A DNA stretch of 21,062 nt, taken from Isohypsibius dastychi. Taxonomy: Eukaryota > Tardigrada > Eutardigrada > Parachela > Isohypsibiidae. The stretch is taken from assembly GCA_034696485.1 (NCBI GenBank), contig JAQIWT010000403.1, forward strand, positions 1 through 21,062. Reading direction: 5' to 3'. The notes beneath the pieces were generated by a model. It did no database searches and was not told the DNA's origin. It was given only the letters and a program-made list of their open reading frames with translations. This document shows, one piece after another, positions 9,650-18,965 of the stretch; the stretch's first letter is position 1; every line of letters starts with the position of its first letter. A program made the position numbers and the translations under genes.

Positions 9650-10096
9650 TCAGACTCCTGAATAGTATCCCATCCGCGACCAATGTTGAGGTCCCCCCAT
9701 TCGCGACCAAAGTTGGGGACATTCCAGATAATTCCACTGTTGATACTGGGGTCTAGCCTGTTGTACCTGTGGTACTAGCTGTGGTCTTCCCTGGCTGCTG
9801 CCTTGCTGTGATCCCGATGTAATTCCGTATGATCCCTGAGGCCTTCCTTGTTGCCCTCCCAGTTGTTTCTGAGGACCTCCTAGCTGTGCTTGTGCACCTC
9901 CCTGTGGCTGGCCTTGATGAACGCCTAGCTGCCCTCCCTGCTGTACCTGGGATGATTCCTGTTGTCTTCCTTGCAAAGGTCTCCCATGTAGTGGTCCATC
10001 TTGCCCAATACCTGGGGAACCTTGTGGTCGCGCATTCAGCACACTTATGCATCCTATCACCACGGCCAGAAAGAGATATTTTCTGCGCATCATCAT
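9650..10096 (-). CDS. Small secreted Gln/Gly-rich low-complexity protein
   Basis: This is a single minus-strand exon. I chose the first of three consecutive ATGs at 10096, giving 148 residues; an in-frame ATG at 10141 would add 15. Residues about 4-22 (RKYLFLAVVIGCISVLNA) are a typical signal peptide. The mature part is rich in Gln, Gly, Pro and Arg, with recurring QGRPQ, GGPQ and GGQ tracts. The C-terminus carries a short duplicated motif, PQLWSRMG then PQHWSRMG, and one Cys. A splice-acceptor-like 'ctctctatacag' just upstream of the ATGs suggests a 5' UTR intron. The other strand and frames stay open here only because of composition. The role is unknown; cuticular, silk-like or matrix proteins are possibilities. 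Confidence 0.65.
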   Translation of the reverse strand: MMMRRKYLFLAVVIGCISVLNARPQGSPGIGQDGPLHGRPLQGRQQESSQVQQGGQLGVHQGQPQGGAQAQLGGPQKQLGGQQGRPQGSYGITSGSQQGSSQGRPQLVPQVQQARPQYQQWNYLECPQLWSRMGGPQHWSRMGYYSGV

Positions 10097-10141
10097 GTTC
10101 GTACTGTATAGAGAGATACAAAAATGAAGAGAAAAGTCCAA

Positions 10142-10420
10142 AGAGCAGAAGGACTAGACGTTCTTTACCATTTCGCGGAATTTTACATATATCCGTCTCA
10201 ACTCTCAAGTCACTGCGATCCTGGTAATCATGTAAGAACAAGCTGTGATGACGGAAAGACTTTGATTTGATCAACCAGTTTCAAGTGCATGTGTGATCCG
10301 GTTCGCAACTTGGCAGATTTCGTGTTAGGGTTTCTCAAGTTCATCTCTGAATATTGCAGATTTGCAATTCCGAAGATAACCTCATTTGGGTTATTGCAGA
10401 ACGTCCACAGCTGCCCATAT
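10142..10420. other. Upstream region of the Gln/Gly-rich gene
   Basis: Just under 300 bp without a recognisable gene. A minus-strand TATA-like gatatatgtaaaa near 10183-10193 could be the promoter of the Gln/Gly-rich gene, weakly supported. Confidence 0.3.
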
Positions 10421-11444
10421 CAGAATGAAATATTCAGAAAAGTTCGAAATCACCCAGAACGAATGGGAGGGAAAAGCGAAGAAGGTGTGCAATGCAGATG
10501 TTACGAAGTGCGCAATTAAAAAGGTCACTCTCTTTGATAGCGTGGATACGGTGACATCGGGGTCATTGGATGCGTAAACGTTGAGTCAACCGCAGTGCTA
10601 CGGGAACACTGCGTAGACAAGCTCGTAAAGTTATAAAGATGATAAGCATCGAAAAAAGCCAAAAAAACGACACGGGGCAGGGCTGGAATCGGTAGTCTAT
10701 TCGATTGACCAAACGATGTGTATAATGGTAACCGGATTCTCTGAAAATCCTGTCGAGGACAGAACGAATTTCTTTCAAAAACTGGTGCCACGTTCAGTTT
10801 CTTTGAAGACCAGCCATTACTCGAAAATTTTGAATCGTTTGGGTTAGGGAAACCTCCGCGATGATCGATGCTTACATAAATCAAGGGCCAGTGTAATATC
10901 ACTTTCTTTCTTTATTTTGAAATTTCGTAGATGCTTTGTTATCTGTTTTCGTGTTCAACTGAAATTGCGCTCGATTCATCTAGCTTTTATGAGTGCGATT
11001 CATCTTGTATTCTTTTTTTGACTGTCGTAATTTTGCACCGCAGATGCGAAAGTTAACGTTTAATTCATAAAATCACTTATCCGCAAGAGATATTTTAGTG
11101 TCTTTTCTCAGTCGTATATAGCGCTGTTCTTATTCAGTTTTCTTCTATAATGAATAAATAGTACGCGGCGGTGCGATTCCAATATTATTCACCGAATTTA
11201 AGGAACAGTCGTTACGTTCCACGTATAAATGGCTTGAATCTTCATCAGAAAATGACGGACAACCTTATCAATCGAGTATCGATATTTTGGTCTTCAATAG
11301 TACTGCACACTCCAAATTTGCTGGAAGACAAAAATTCCGAAGCGCAGGTGCGCTCGTCTTTCTTTCTACGGTCTGCATTGATTGTGATCAAATTTCTTCG
11401 TCTCAGACTGGTAGAAACAGTACTTTGATTACATAACATCCACA
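10421..11444 (+). repeat. Dispersed repeat, copy B
   Basis: It is collinear with 4085-4919, and longer because of several insertions, including AT-rich sequence around 10980-11160. It ends about 170 bp before the TATA box of the LDLa/PAN gene. Open frames inside it on both strands have no recognisable domains and are not conserved in copy A apart from the short frame in the core. Confidence 0.7.
11366..11444 (+). repeat. 79-bp conserved core of the dispersed repeat (copy B)
   Basis: Partner of 4841-4919 with 76 of 79 identical positions counted by eye. It lies closest to the LDLa/PAN gene promoter, so it could have been recruited as an upstream element; that is speculation. Confidence 0.7.
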
Positions 11445-11614
11445 GCTACCGAGTAATCCACAATCACTGCTCGGTCTGCTCTGCCTACGTTTTCTCCAAA
11501 CACCAAGGACGTGCATCACCTTTTCAATCCAATCAGTTCATCAGATCAGTTTTTTGTTTTTGCGAACCCGCTGCTTTCGGTCTGTTCGTTCATTTTCAAA
11601 GTGAAAACGCCGGG

Positions 11615-11620
11615 TATAAA
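11615..11620 (+). promoter_or_regulatory. TATA box of the LDLa/PAN gene
   Basis: TATAAA in the context cgggtataaaacgg lies 76 nt before the ATG. An initiator-like ccagtctc about 30 nt downstream (11645) is a likely transcription start. This is the clearest core promoter in the window. Confidence 0.7.
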
Positions 11621-11690
11621 ACGGTACCTGGCTCTTCAAACCGAACCAGTCTCTTCATTTTCTTTCAGCTCCCCCATTTAATCGTCGAAA

Positions 11691-13157
11691 ATGAACGGAG
11701 CCATCCAGATCCTCCTGTGTCTGTGTCTAGCGGCGCCATCCTTCCAAGCCGAGCTCAACCTCTTCTCATGGGGCAGCCGTACCTCCACCTCAGCTCCATC
11801 CAGCAGATGTACTGACGCCCAATACAGATGTCGCAGCGGAGAGTGCATCAACAAATCCTACCTGTGCGACGGCGATCGAGATTGCCCAGGCGGCGAAGAT
11901 GAGCGCAACTGCCGAGGAGGAAGCACAGCAAGACCATCGCGAACCACTGCCTCCACCGATGATGAGGAATGCGGAGCCGGAGAGTTCGACTGCGGCCGAA
12001 GCGCAGGAGGAAAGTACGGAAGATGTATCCCCAACTCACCGACCTTCATGTGCGACGGAGTTAACGACTGCACCAATGGAGCGGATGAGCGCAACTGCCG
12101 ACGAACCACCGAGGCACCCACCACTTCTTACCGTTCTGGCAGCTGCAAGACTGGAGAGTTCCAATGCTCTTCTGGAAGATGTCTCCGCCCTAACTGGGTC
12201 TGCGATGGAGATGAGGACTGCTCGGATGGAGCTGATGAGCGAAACTGCCGAGGAGCCACCACTTACCGACGAACCACCCCAACCAGTAAGTTCGACAATA
12301 GGCCAAAAGGTCACCAGTCGTATATTTGCGCATTGGTGTTACAGAATTCAATTGACTTCTTCCTAATTTTCTCGTTTTTTGGGAATTACAATTTGAAGCT
12401 GCAATAACTTTTTCTGGTGAATTTCCATTTACTCCAGAAATTTCAAAAAAATGCCACCGATAATTTCGACATTTCATAACGTGGATTTTGAAATTTTGTT
12501 GTTTCCACTTGAACCTAGAATTCGGTGAATATCGATTGATCAAAAATAATTTCTCTTTCTAATCGTATCTTGACCTTTGTTACATCATTCCATTTCTCTT
12601 CAGCCCGTCGCCGATCGCAATCGCCGACCAACACTCGAAGCACCGTCGTCGAGCTCAAACCTCTCCACTTGAACGGTCTCAAGGTCGTCGCAGCCAACAG
12701 CAACCGTCTGTGGTACAAGTCCTCTTCCACCAAAGAAGACTGCGCTGACAAGTGCGCCGCCAGTGCAAAGTGCAAACTCGTCACCTTCGACAAAGTCAGG
12801 AAACAGTGCACCGCTTATGATGAGGACGTCCAGGCCAAGTTCGCTTTCGATGAAGACTTCTCAACGTTTGGACGTTGGACCGAGAACGCCAACCGATTCG
12901 CCGGAGTGACCTTCACCGGAACTGATATCACCTATGATGGACAACCCATCACTGAATGGCTCAAGATCACCTGGACCGAACAAATCTGCATGCAGATCTG
13001 CCACATTCACCCAAGATGTTCCCTGGCCGTCTTCAACACCAAGACTAACAAATGCTCTTTCAAAACTCGACCCACTAAAATCAGCCCGAGAACTGACCCT
13101 AACTATGTTTCGGTTGTTATGGGAGATGATTATGAACTTGAAAATCCCCGCAATTAA
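11691..13157 (+). CDS. Secreted protein with three LDL-receptor class A and two PAN-like domains
   Basis: There are two exons, 11691-12285 and 12604-13157, joined in phase 1 through GTAAGT and cttcag to 382 residues. The signal peptide is about residues 1-20. Three LDLa modules lie near 40-74, 94-136 and 152-186, each with six Cys and the acidic calcium-binding end (DGDRDCPGGEDERNC, DGVNDCTNGADERNC, DGDEDCSDGADERNC). They are separated by Thr/Ser/Arg linkers likely to be O-glycosylated. The second exon encodes two apple/PAN-like folds, with DCADKCAASAKC and QICMQICHIHPRC as the Cys cores (about 245-268 and 327-350). There is no membrane segment, so it is probably extracellular. LDLa modules bind calcium and protein ligands and PAN modules bind proteins or glycans; the actual ligand is unknown. 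Start context is AAAATGA. The intron contains an in-frame continuation that stops, so splicing is required. Confidence 0.9.
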
Positions 13158-13243
13158 AAACTGGTTTTTTAATTCTTTCCGAAAACGTTTGTTTTTGATT
13201 GCAATTCATGTGAAATCACTCGGAATGTAAACAGCAATGGATA

Positions 13244-13249
13244 AATAAA
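13244..13249 (+). terminator. Polyadenylation signal AATAAA of the LDLa/PAN gene
   Basis: AATAAA lies 87 nt after the stop codon in the context ggataaataaaacg, followed by T/G-rich sequence. Confidence 0.8.
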
Positions 13250-14163
13250 ACGTTTGATTCAACGCAAGTTCTGATGTCTCTCGTTACGACTATCAAAACA
13301 AGTTCATCAAAATGGTGTTTGATTAATTCACTTCAAGATTTCACATCGGCGAGTGCTTCAGATTTTAAACTCTGAAATTGAGGGTCTCGATAAATTTCGA
13401 ATCTGTTCCGAATATCAGACACATCAATGTTGCCGTTTGTTGTTATTCTCTCGCAAAAAAGCAACAGGATATTATTCGTGCAAATTCTTTAGAGTTGTTT
13501 TGAAAACAGCGCCCAAGATCAAATATGAGCAAATTTAGGAGCGCTGCGCACTCTTTTACAAAATTAGCGGAAACGCTCCGTTTTCCCACCAGTAATTCAA
13601 AACTTTCGTGAAAAGATTCTGTTGCTTTTTTAACAGTGGTTCAGACAACATGACGTATAGATTCGCTAGCGTGAAAAATGAAATCGATAAAGGCAATATT
13701 CAGTACATAGAAGAACTGAAAAACTTGTTGGTTTCACTTTGCGTTGTCAGTTTCTTGAAGACGACTTGAACTGATTCGAAAATCGATATTTTTTGAAGTA
13801 GAAAACCGATCTCGAAAGAAAGATAATGATGATTGCGAATACCCGATAAGCACGATTGAATATCGGTGAAACTCTGCTAAGCTTAGATAAAAGAAATTTC
13901 AGCTTCTTGAGCAAACATGTTTTCACAGGAGAACTCGACCTTGCACCGGACTGATTGCATAAGAAGTGATTGATTCCTGTGGCAGATGGACGTGATTGTG
14001 TCTTTTTTCAAGAAATTAATTGATGTTCGTGCTGCAAAACTGAGTCAATCGATGAGTAATTAGATGGGGTGTAACACGTCTCTGAGAAAAATCTTCGGAT
14101 CCCGAATCAAGGTTTAACTACATATTTCAGGTGTACAAATACAAATATCTGTAGGATACAAAT
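13250..14163. other. AT-rich intergenic region, no gene seen
   Basis: Frames are short on both strands and no paralogous exon was recognised. Near its right end 'acatatttcag' (up to about 14131) looks like a splice acceptor, so the third receptor may have a 5' UTR intron here. It shows no visible similarity to the 5' flanks of copies 1 and 2. Confidence 0.5.
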
Positions 14164-14755
14164 ATGAACCTAACAGCGATGTGCAAAATGTTTGTTTTCG
14201 TTTGTGCATTTTTGACACTCAATATTCTGACCGTCTGTACTCAGTTGACATCGAAAAATTCATCGGTACAAGTTGAGATTCTGATAACTGGATTTACCGA
14301 GCCGGCGACGTTTGTATCCCTTGCGTTTAATGCACCGATATTTGATATGGCGTTGACGAATATCAACAAAAAGTATGAAGGACTGATGACCTTTCGGTTG
14401 ACTTACTTGAGTGATGTAACCTGTGATGCCATCTCTGCGGATACTGACAGCCGACTGGCGCATTGGTATTATCGTGAACGAACTGTGTACAACAATTCTG
14501 TTTCTGTCCTTCTCAATCCAGGTGGGTGGTCATGGTTGGGGCTGCGTGGGTGGATGTTTGGTCAGTGGTGGTTTTTTGCTCTGATGAGCAGTGGTGGTGA
14601 TCAGGCGTGTCGCGCGGTTTCTTTGCTACGTTCAAGTAAATGACCAGACTTGTTTCAGCGAAAAGTCTTACAGTTGAGGGATTCACTTCTCAGTAACGGA
14701 AGTTAAAATTTGAGCAGATCAAATCCAACCTAGGGAATAACGTTTGATCCGGACG

Positions 14756-14796
<41 letters not shown>

Positions 14797-16748
14797 TATA
14801 CAATATCTTGTTGCATAGTGTAAGCTTTTTACTGGTCATTCGATATTCAGAATGCTGAACATGCTGGAATTACGCTCTCTTGCTTAAGCAGATTTAATGT
14901 TCGTTGGACAATTGTGTATTTCGTTAGGATGCGGACGTGAGCCAACATCTGTGAGTAACGCTGCAACCGCCTGGGATATCCTGTCAGTCACGACGTAAGT
15001 CGACCACTCTAATCCGAGTTATAGCTCCCGTTTATACGATGTAGATTTTTTGCATCAGCATATCTTGTGCCGGCGAGCTTTTTAACCGAACCCTCCACCC
15101 TAACTGGGTCGGAATATGCTTCGTGTCCTACTTCTCATACCTGAAACTATACACCAGACTTGTGGTCGATTATTCATGGTCGACCACGTTTTCTGTTGTG
15201 GACGCCGAATCTCCACTGATGTACTCCCTTTTTGCGACAATGGTGGGAAGCGCTCTGGATAAAATACCGCGGCATGTGCAGTATACTCAGCGCTGGGAGC
15301 GGTCCAAGGCAACCAACTGCACTAGTATACTACATAACTTTCGAGCAAGTTCACGAGGTACGCTCCGCACTGAAAGCATCGTGATGGTCTATGGATGGAT
15401 GGTGATTCCTGTTTTAGTGCTCCTATTTTTTGGCCATGGAAGATTCCTGCGTCAATTTTTGGTATGCTGAGAAATGTCACCTGAATGTACTCGGTTCGTA
15501 ATCGGTCCATTTTATCATAGATTGAGGCACACCTGGCCAACATGACCAACGGAGAATACGTAAGCTAGAACAAAGAAAAGCTTTACTTTTATAAACGAGA
15601 CCAGTATTCGACTTTGAGGGCAACTTTCTCTCGTTTTCTCCAGGTTTATATTGCGCTTGACCCCGTTGTGGATCTTCCACTCGTGTATGGGAATTTCACA
15701 TGGGACTATAACGATCAATATGACGAGGTGAATTTTTCTAAACGAGCTTCACGTAACACTTTGAATCTACTTTGTAATTCAATATGTTATAGAAAGCTAG
15801 AGCTGCATTCGGTTCTCTGCTGCTACTACAGCCCCATGAGAACAATATGGCCAGTGAGAAAAGCCGGGCAGCTTTCGACGCCGAGGTAACACGACGATGG
15901 GCGGGCAAGCCGGGTAAACCTCGAACTTCGTCAACTTTGGTAAACATGTCTCAGCCACAAGAAACCAGAGCTTCACCATTTGATCTTGCAGCCCTTCAAC
16001 GTTTTAAGCTCATCCGCTGACGCACTCGAAATAATAGCGCAGGCAATAGCGAATCGCGGAATGAACACATCTGGATTCGATACAGCGGAGTCACTCACAG
16101 ACAGGCTCATCAACCATTCTTTCAACACAAGTACAACAACTGTACATATCAGCCAAAACGCGGTTAGATTAACGGATTTAACTGTGGCACGGTTCAATAT
16201 GGAAACCGGCGTAAGAACGGTAAAATATTCAAATTTTAGTTCAGTGCAACCTCCCCAGCTTAACAACTGTAATCTTAGGCGTGGCTGAACCAGCTGGAAA
16301 CTGGACCTCCCAGTCTGGTCCAAGTTGGAATTCTCGACTGGCCTCGGGGTGTATTCCCACCTTTAAATGAACCGTTTTGCGGCTACAACGGAATGCGAGC
16401 TGCCTGCACAGAAAAAGGTAGCTTTTGTAAATTTCATTGGTTGGTAAAGTGTTATGGCAGTGACAGACTGGCCTTCCTGATTGTTACCAGCTCAAAAGCA
16501 TCTCAGCGTACACAGTACTGTTTTGAAGGGGCCGACATCATTACGCCAATTACCGTTGCTGTAGCGTTGGCTGTGGTTGTATTTTGCGCATCTACTACAT
16601 TTCTACTCAGGTATGAGGTTTAAGCAAGAATTCTGAGTACCGCTGGTACCGGTAGTGTTGCAGTCCCAAATGTTGATTTCATTTCAGGAAAAAGAGCGGC
16701 AGCAGCCAATGGTGGATCTGCCATCAAGAACAAATCTGCTTTTATTAG
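14164..16748 (+). CDS. Natriuretic-peptide-receptor-like single-pass receptor, cyclase-less (copy 3, diverged)
   Basis: Eleven exons: 14164-14521, 14928-14994, 15059-15357, 15418-15461, 15521-15559, 15644-15727, 15793-15939, 15992-16219, 16279-16417, 16529-16610 and 16688-16748. They total 1548 nt, giving 515 residues plus TAG. Every exon aligns with copies 1 and 2 in length and phase, except that 15992-16219 fuses two of their exons (17 plus 59 codons, exactly 76). Residues about 8-27 are the signal peptide. Conserved landmarks are LLNPGC, TAWDILSVTT, YSWSTTFSVVD, LLFFGH, TNGEY and the juxtamembrane RGVFPPLNEPFCGY. The membrane exon encodes ADIITPITVAVALAVVVF (residues 469-496) and ends at LLR. 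The tail is about 20 residues (RKKSGSSQWWICHQ plus six) with the same double Trp as copy 2. No kinase or cyclase domain follows within about 2.2 kb. The last acceptors were chosen by alignment and are less certain. Confidence 0.8.
14756..14800. repeat. (TA)n microsatellite in intron 1 of receptor copy 3
   Basis: About 22 TA dinucleotides with a single TG interruption at 14777-14778, in the 406-bp first intron. Likely length-polymorphic. Confidence 0.9.
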
Positions 16749-17024
16749 CGACATCGCTGAAGTTGTCTTAAATCTCCGTCCTGTTTAATGGTCCTTGAAT
16801 TTCACTATTCACAATTCAACAAAGTGGATGTATCGATCGAAATTTGTATGGAGAACTCACGTTGAAAATCTGTTGTGTTGGGCTGGCTGAGTCAATCAGC
16901 GTGTTATGATCACGTGAAACAAGAAAAAGCCAAGTTAGATATTAGACATGCTTCTGCACTATTTTTGCGATATCAGCGACCGCGACTTACAAAAATTTCA
17001 ATCGATCACATTGGCCATATGAGA
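16749..17024. other. Gap between two convergent genes
   Basis: This holds the 3' flanks of receptor copy 3 (plus) and the decayed helical gene (minus). A minus-strand AATAAA overlaps the last codons of receptor copy 3 (about 16740-16746), about 280 nt past the helical gene's stop. No coding sequence is seen. Confidence 0.4.
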
Positions 17025-17774
17025 TTAACCACCATACATAATAGGTCCGGGCAGTAGCAACTGCTCAACGGTCACTAGAGCGGTTGCAAGTTGCCGGGAT
17101 ATCGCAATGCAGTCCTCACCGCCGTTGCTGTCAGTAGCCCGATGTCCAAGAGCGCTAAGGATTCTGTAGAGTCCAATATGGAACGACTCAAATTCGCCGG
17201 GGCTTGAGTTGTTGCTTCGGACTTCACCTTCTTTGAAGATAACGTCGGCCAGGGCACCATATGACTGGATCGCAGTCTGAGCTTGTGCTAAAGAACGAGA
17301 CGTACAATTATACGGGTGGACTCATGGGAGTGGGGGGGGGGTTAAGCGATGTTATGAAATTTGGTTACCGTCGACACCAGTTCCGTTGACAGAGTCGCTG
17401 GCATGTTCACGAGCTTGTTCGATTGTGAACAAGAACTCAGCAGTCAAATTCAAACATTCCTCCCCGATTGCCGGAGTAAAGCTCATTTCCGCGATTTTAC
17501 GATACTGGGCAAAGTTTTGCTCGTTTCGAAGGATGATGCTCAAGAAAAATTAAGGATATGTGGCGTTTGCGTTGTCTGTTGCAGTCTTCACAATCTGACC
17601 CACTGTGTTGGCGAGATTCTGGATATTCGCCCGATACTGTGCTGTGAAAACACGTAGGTGAGATCACGCTGTTTCACCATGTTCGAAATGGATGTGAAAT
17701 GTACCGTCATTGTCGACTGAACTAACCACGCAGGTCAAGGCCAGAAGAAATGCGACTGCTGAGATAAACAGCTT
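17025..17774 (-). pseudogene. Secreted two-repeat helical protein, unknown family, probably broken
   Basis: Three minus-strand exons join in matching phase 1: 17774-17705, 17641-17369 and 17287-17025, with GT-AG introns of 63 and 81 bp. The first encodes a signal peptide (KLFISAVAFLLALTCVVSSV). The second and third each encode a homologous unit of about 85 residues starting AQ and sharing patterns such as AQYRANIQNL / AQAQTAIQSY and GEECLNLTAEFL...TIEQ / GEDCIAISRQLA...TVEQ, with one aligned Cys per unit. The product ends LLPGPIMYGG. Two defects are visible: an in-frame TAA at 17552-17550 within the first unit, and no in-frame ATG joinable to the signal-peptide exon (the nearest, ATG at about 17834, has a good donor but the wrong phase). 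Otherwise the frames are clean, so the decay is recent, or the stop is an error and the first exon was missed. Function unknown. Confidence 0.65.
17332..17341. repeat. Homopolymer G10
   Basis: A run of ten G lies in the second intron of the helical gene (poly-C on its coding strand). It is prone to length error. Confidence 0.9.
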
Positions 17775-18965
17775 CTATAAAATGCTGAAGCTAATAAATA
17801 TTTTTTGACTTTTCTCACCTGGTTTCAACATTTCATACACATATGTGTTACCTTACCAAATGCAGAGATGAAAATACAAGCTGATATTCAATATTTGAGT
17901 CATGAATCGGCAGTGGGCAGGTGAATGGACTAGAAACGGAGAAATGACCCGGGGCTCTACCTACCTAACATCTAATATCTGACAAGTAACAATTGATGGT
18001 CATTGAAAATCCACACAACTATCTTTCAGATCCTGTCACCTCTCACTACAAATTCTTAATCGTCGTAGAAAACAAATCCCAGCGGGAAACCTGAAGACGA
18101 CAAAAACCTGATAAAACCCAATAGGTCTTCTATCGCAGTCTCTACTTAATTCTAATGAAAGTGAAATCTGAATGAGATGCAGATGGTTTCCACGTACCGG
18201 ATCCGTCTAAGATGGAATACTCAAAAGGTGCTCACAGCTACCACCTTCACTGTGTATCATATGACTGAACCTTTCCCTCATTTTCTCGAGTACAAATTGG
18301 AGGAAGAATGCTATATTACCAGTTCTATAATATCTGAGTCATACGATGCACGAGGAACATGTTCGTCCAAGCCGTTTTCCTTTAATACAAAATTCGTACT
18401 TATCCTTGCAGTGGTCTTGGACTTTCGCGAATGAAGAAGTCAATCCGATAGTTGTGATGAAGAAAGAGCTGTATGCAATGGCATGTAGAATTATCACTCA
18501 ATCAATCACCAAAAAATGGACTGAGACTTCTAAACGTGTCTCTGGTGGTCTTGCTTTAGGGAGGTATCAATTCCTTCAACATTTATGTCGATAAATACCG
18601 GTACTCATGTACTGTACGTATCTGGACAAACATCAAAACGATCCAAACTTGGTATGAACTTCAAAAATCGTTCAAGCAAAATACCGTATGTTCCTATTCA
18701 AAGGCACACTGATGTGCCTTGCGAAACCAGGATGATTGAACAAATAAAGAGCAGAGCGTTCCACGCAATTAATGAACCTGTTCTTCGACCTCAGTTCAGC
18801 CACAGCTACTTGAGCTCTCGTGCCCCAGAGCAACAACTGAAGTTAATACTCACAACAAACCACTCCCAGACTCATGGTCTGCCACGATCAAGCAAATAAA
18901 AACTTTCGAAATTCACCATGTTTCTTGAACTTTTGCGTTCCTGAACATTTCTCTATAGATAAACC
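17775..18965. other. Long region without a confident gene
   Basis: The left part should hold the missing first exon of the minus-strand helical gene; I found no in-frame candidate. On the plus strand, overlapping open frames at 18177-18434, 18346-18594 and 18585-18899 are close together in different frames, as exons or chance would be. The last (104 codons) ends in a TAA inside AATAAA (18894-18899), but no domain is recognised. A splice-acceptor-like 'catttctctatag' ends at 18958, eight bases before the GH45 start codon, so a 5' UTR exon of that gene may lie here. Confidence 0.35.

Noticed and set aside
9753-10274. Arg/Thr-rich 173-codon minus-strand frame, and a 132-codon plus-strand frame at 9829-10227
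   Set aside because: Both are shadows of the low-complexity Gln/Gly-rich gene; only that gene's frame has a signal peptide at the ATG.
11899-12366. 155-codon frame in another plus frame, plus antisense frames across the LDLa gene
   Set aside because: The LDLa frame carries complete six-Cys modules and a signal peptide; the others are compositional shadows.
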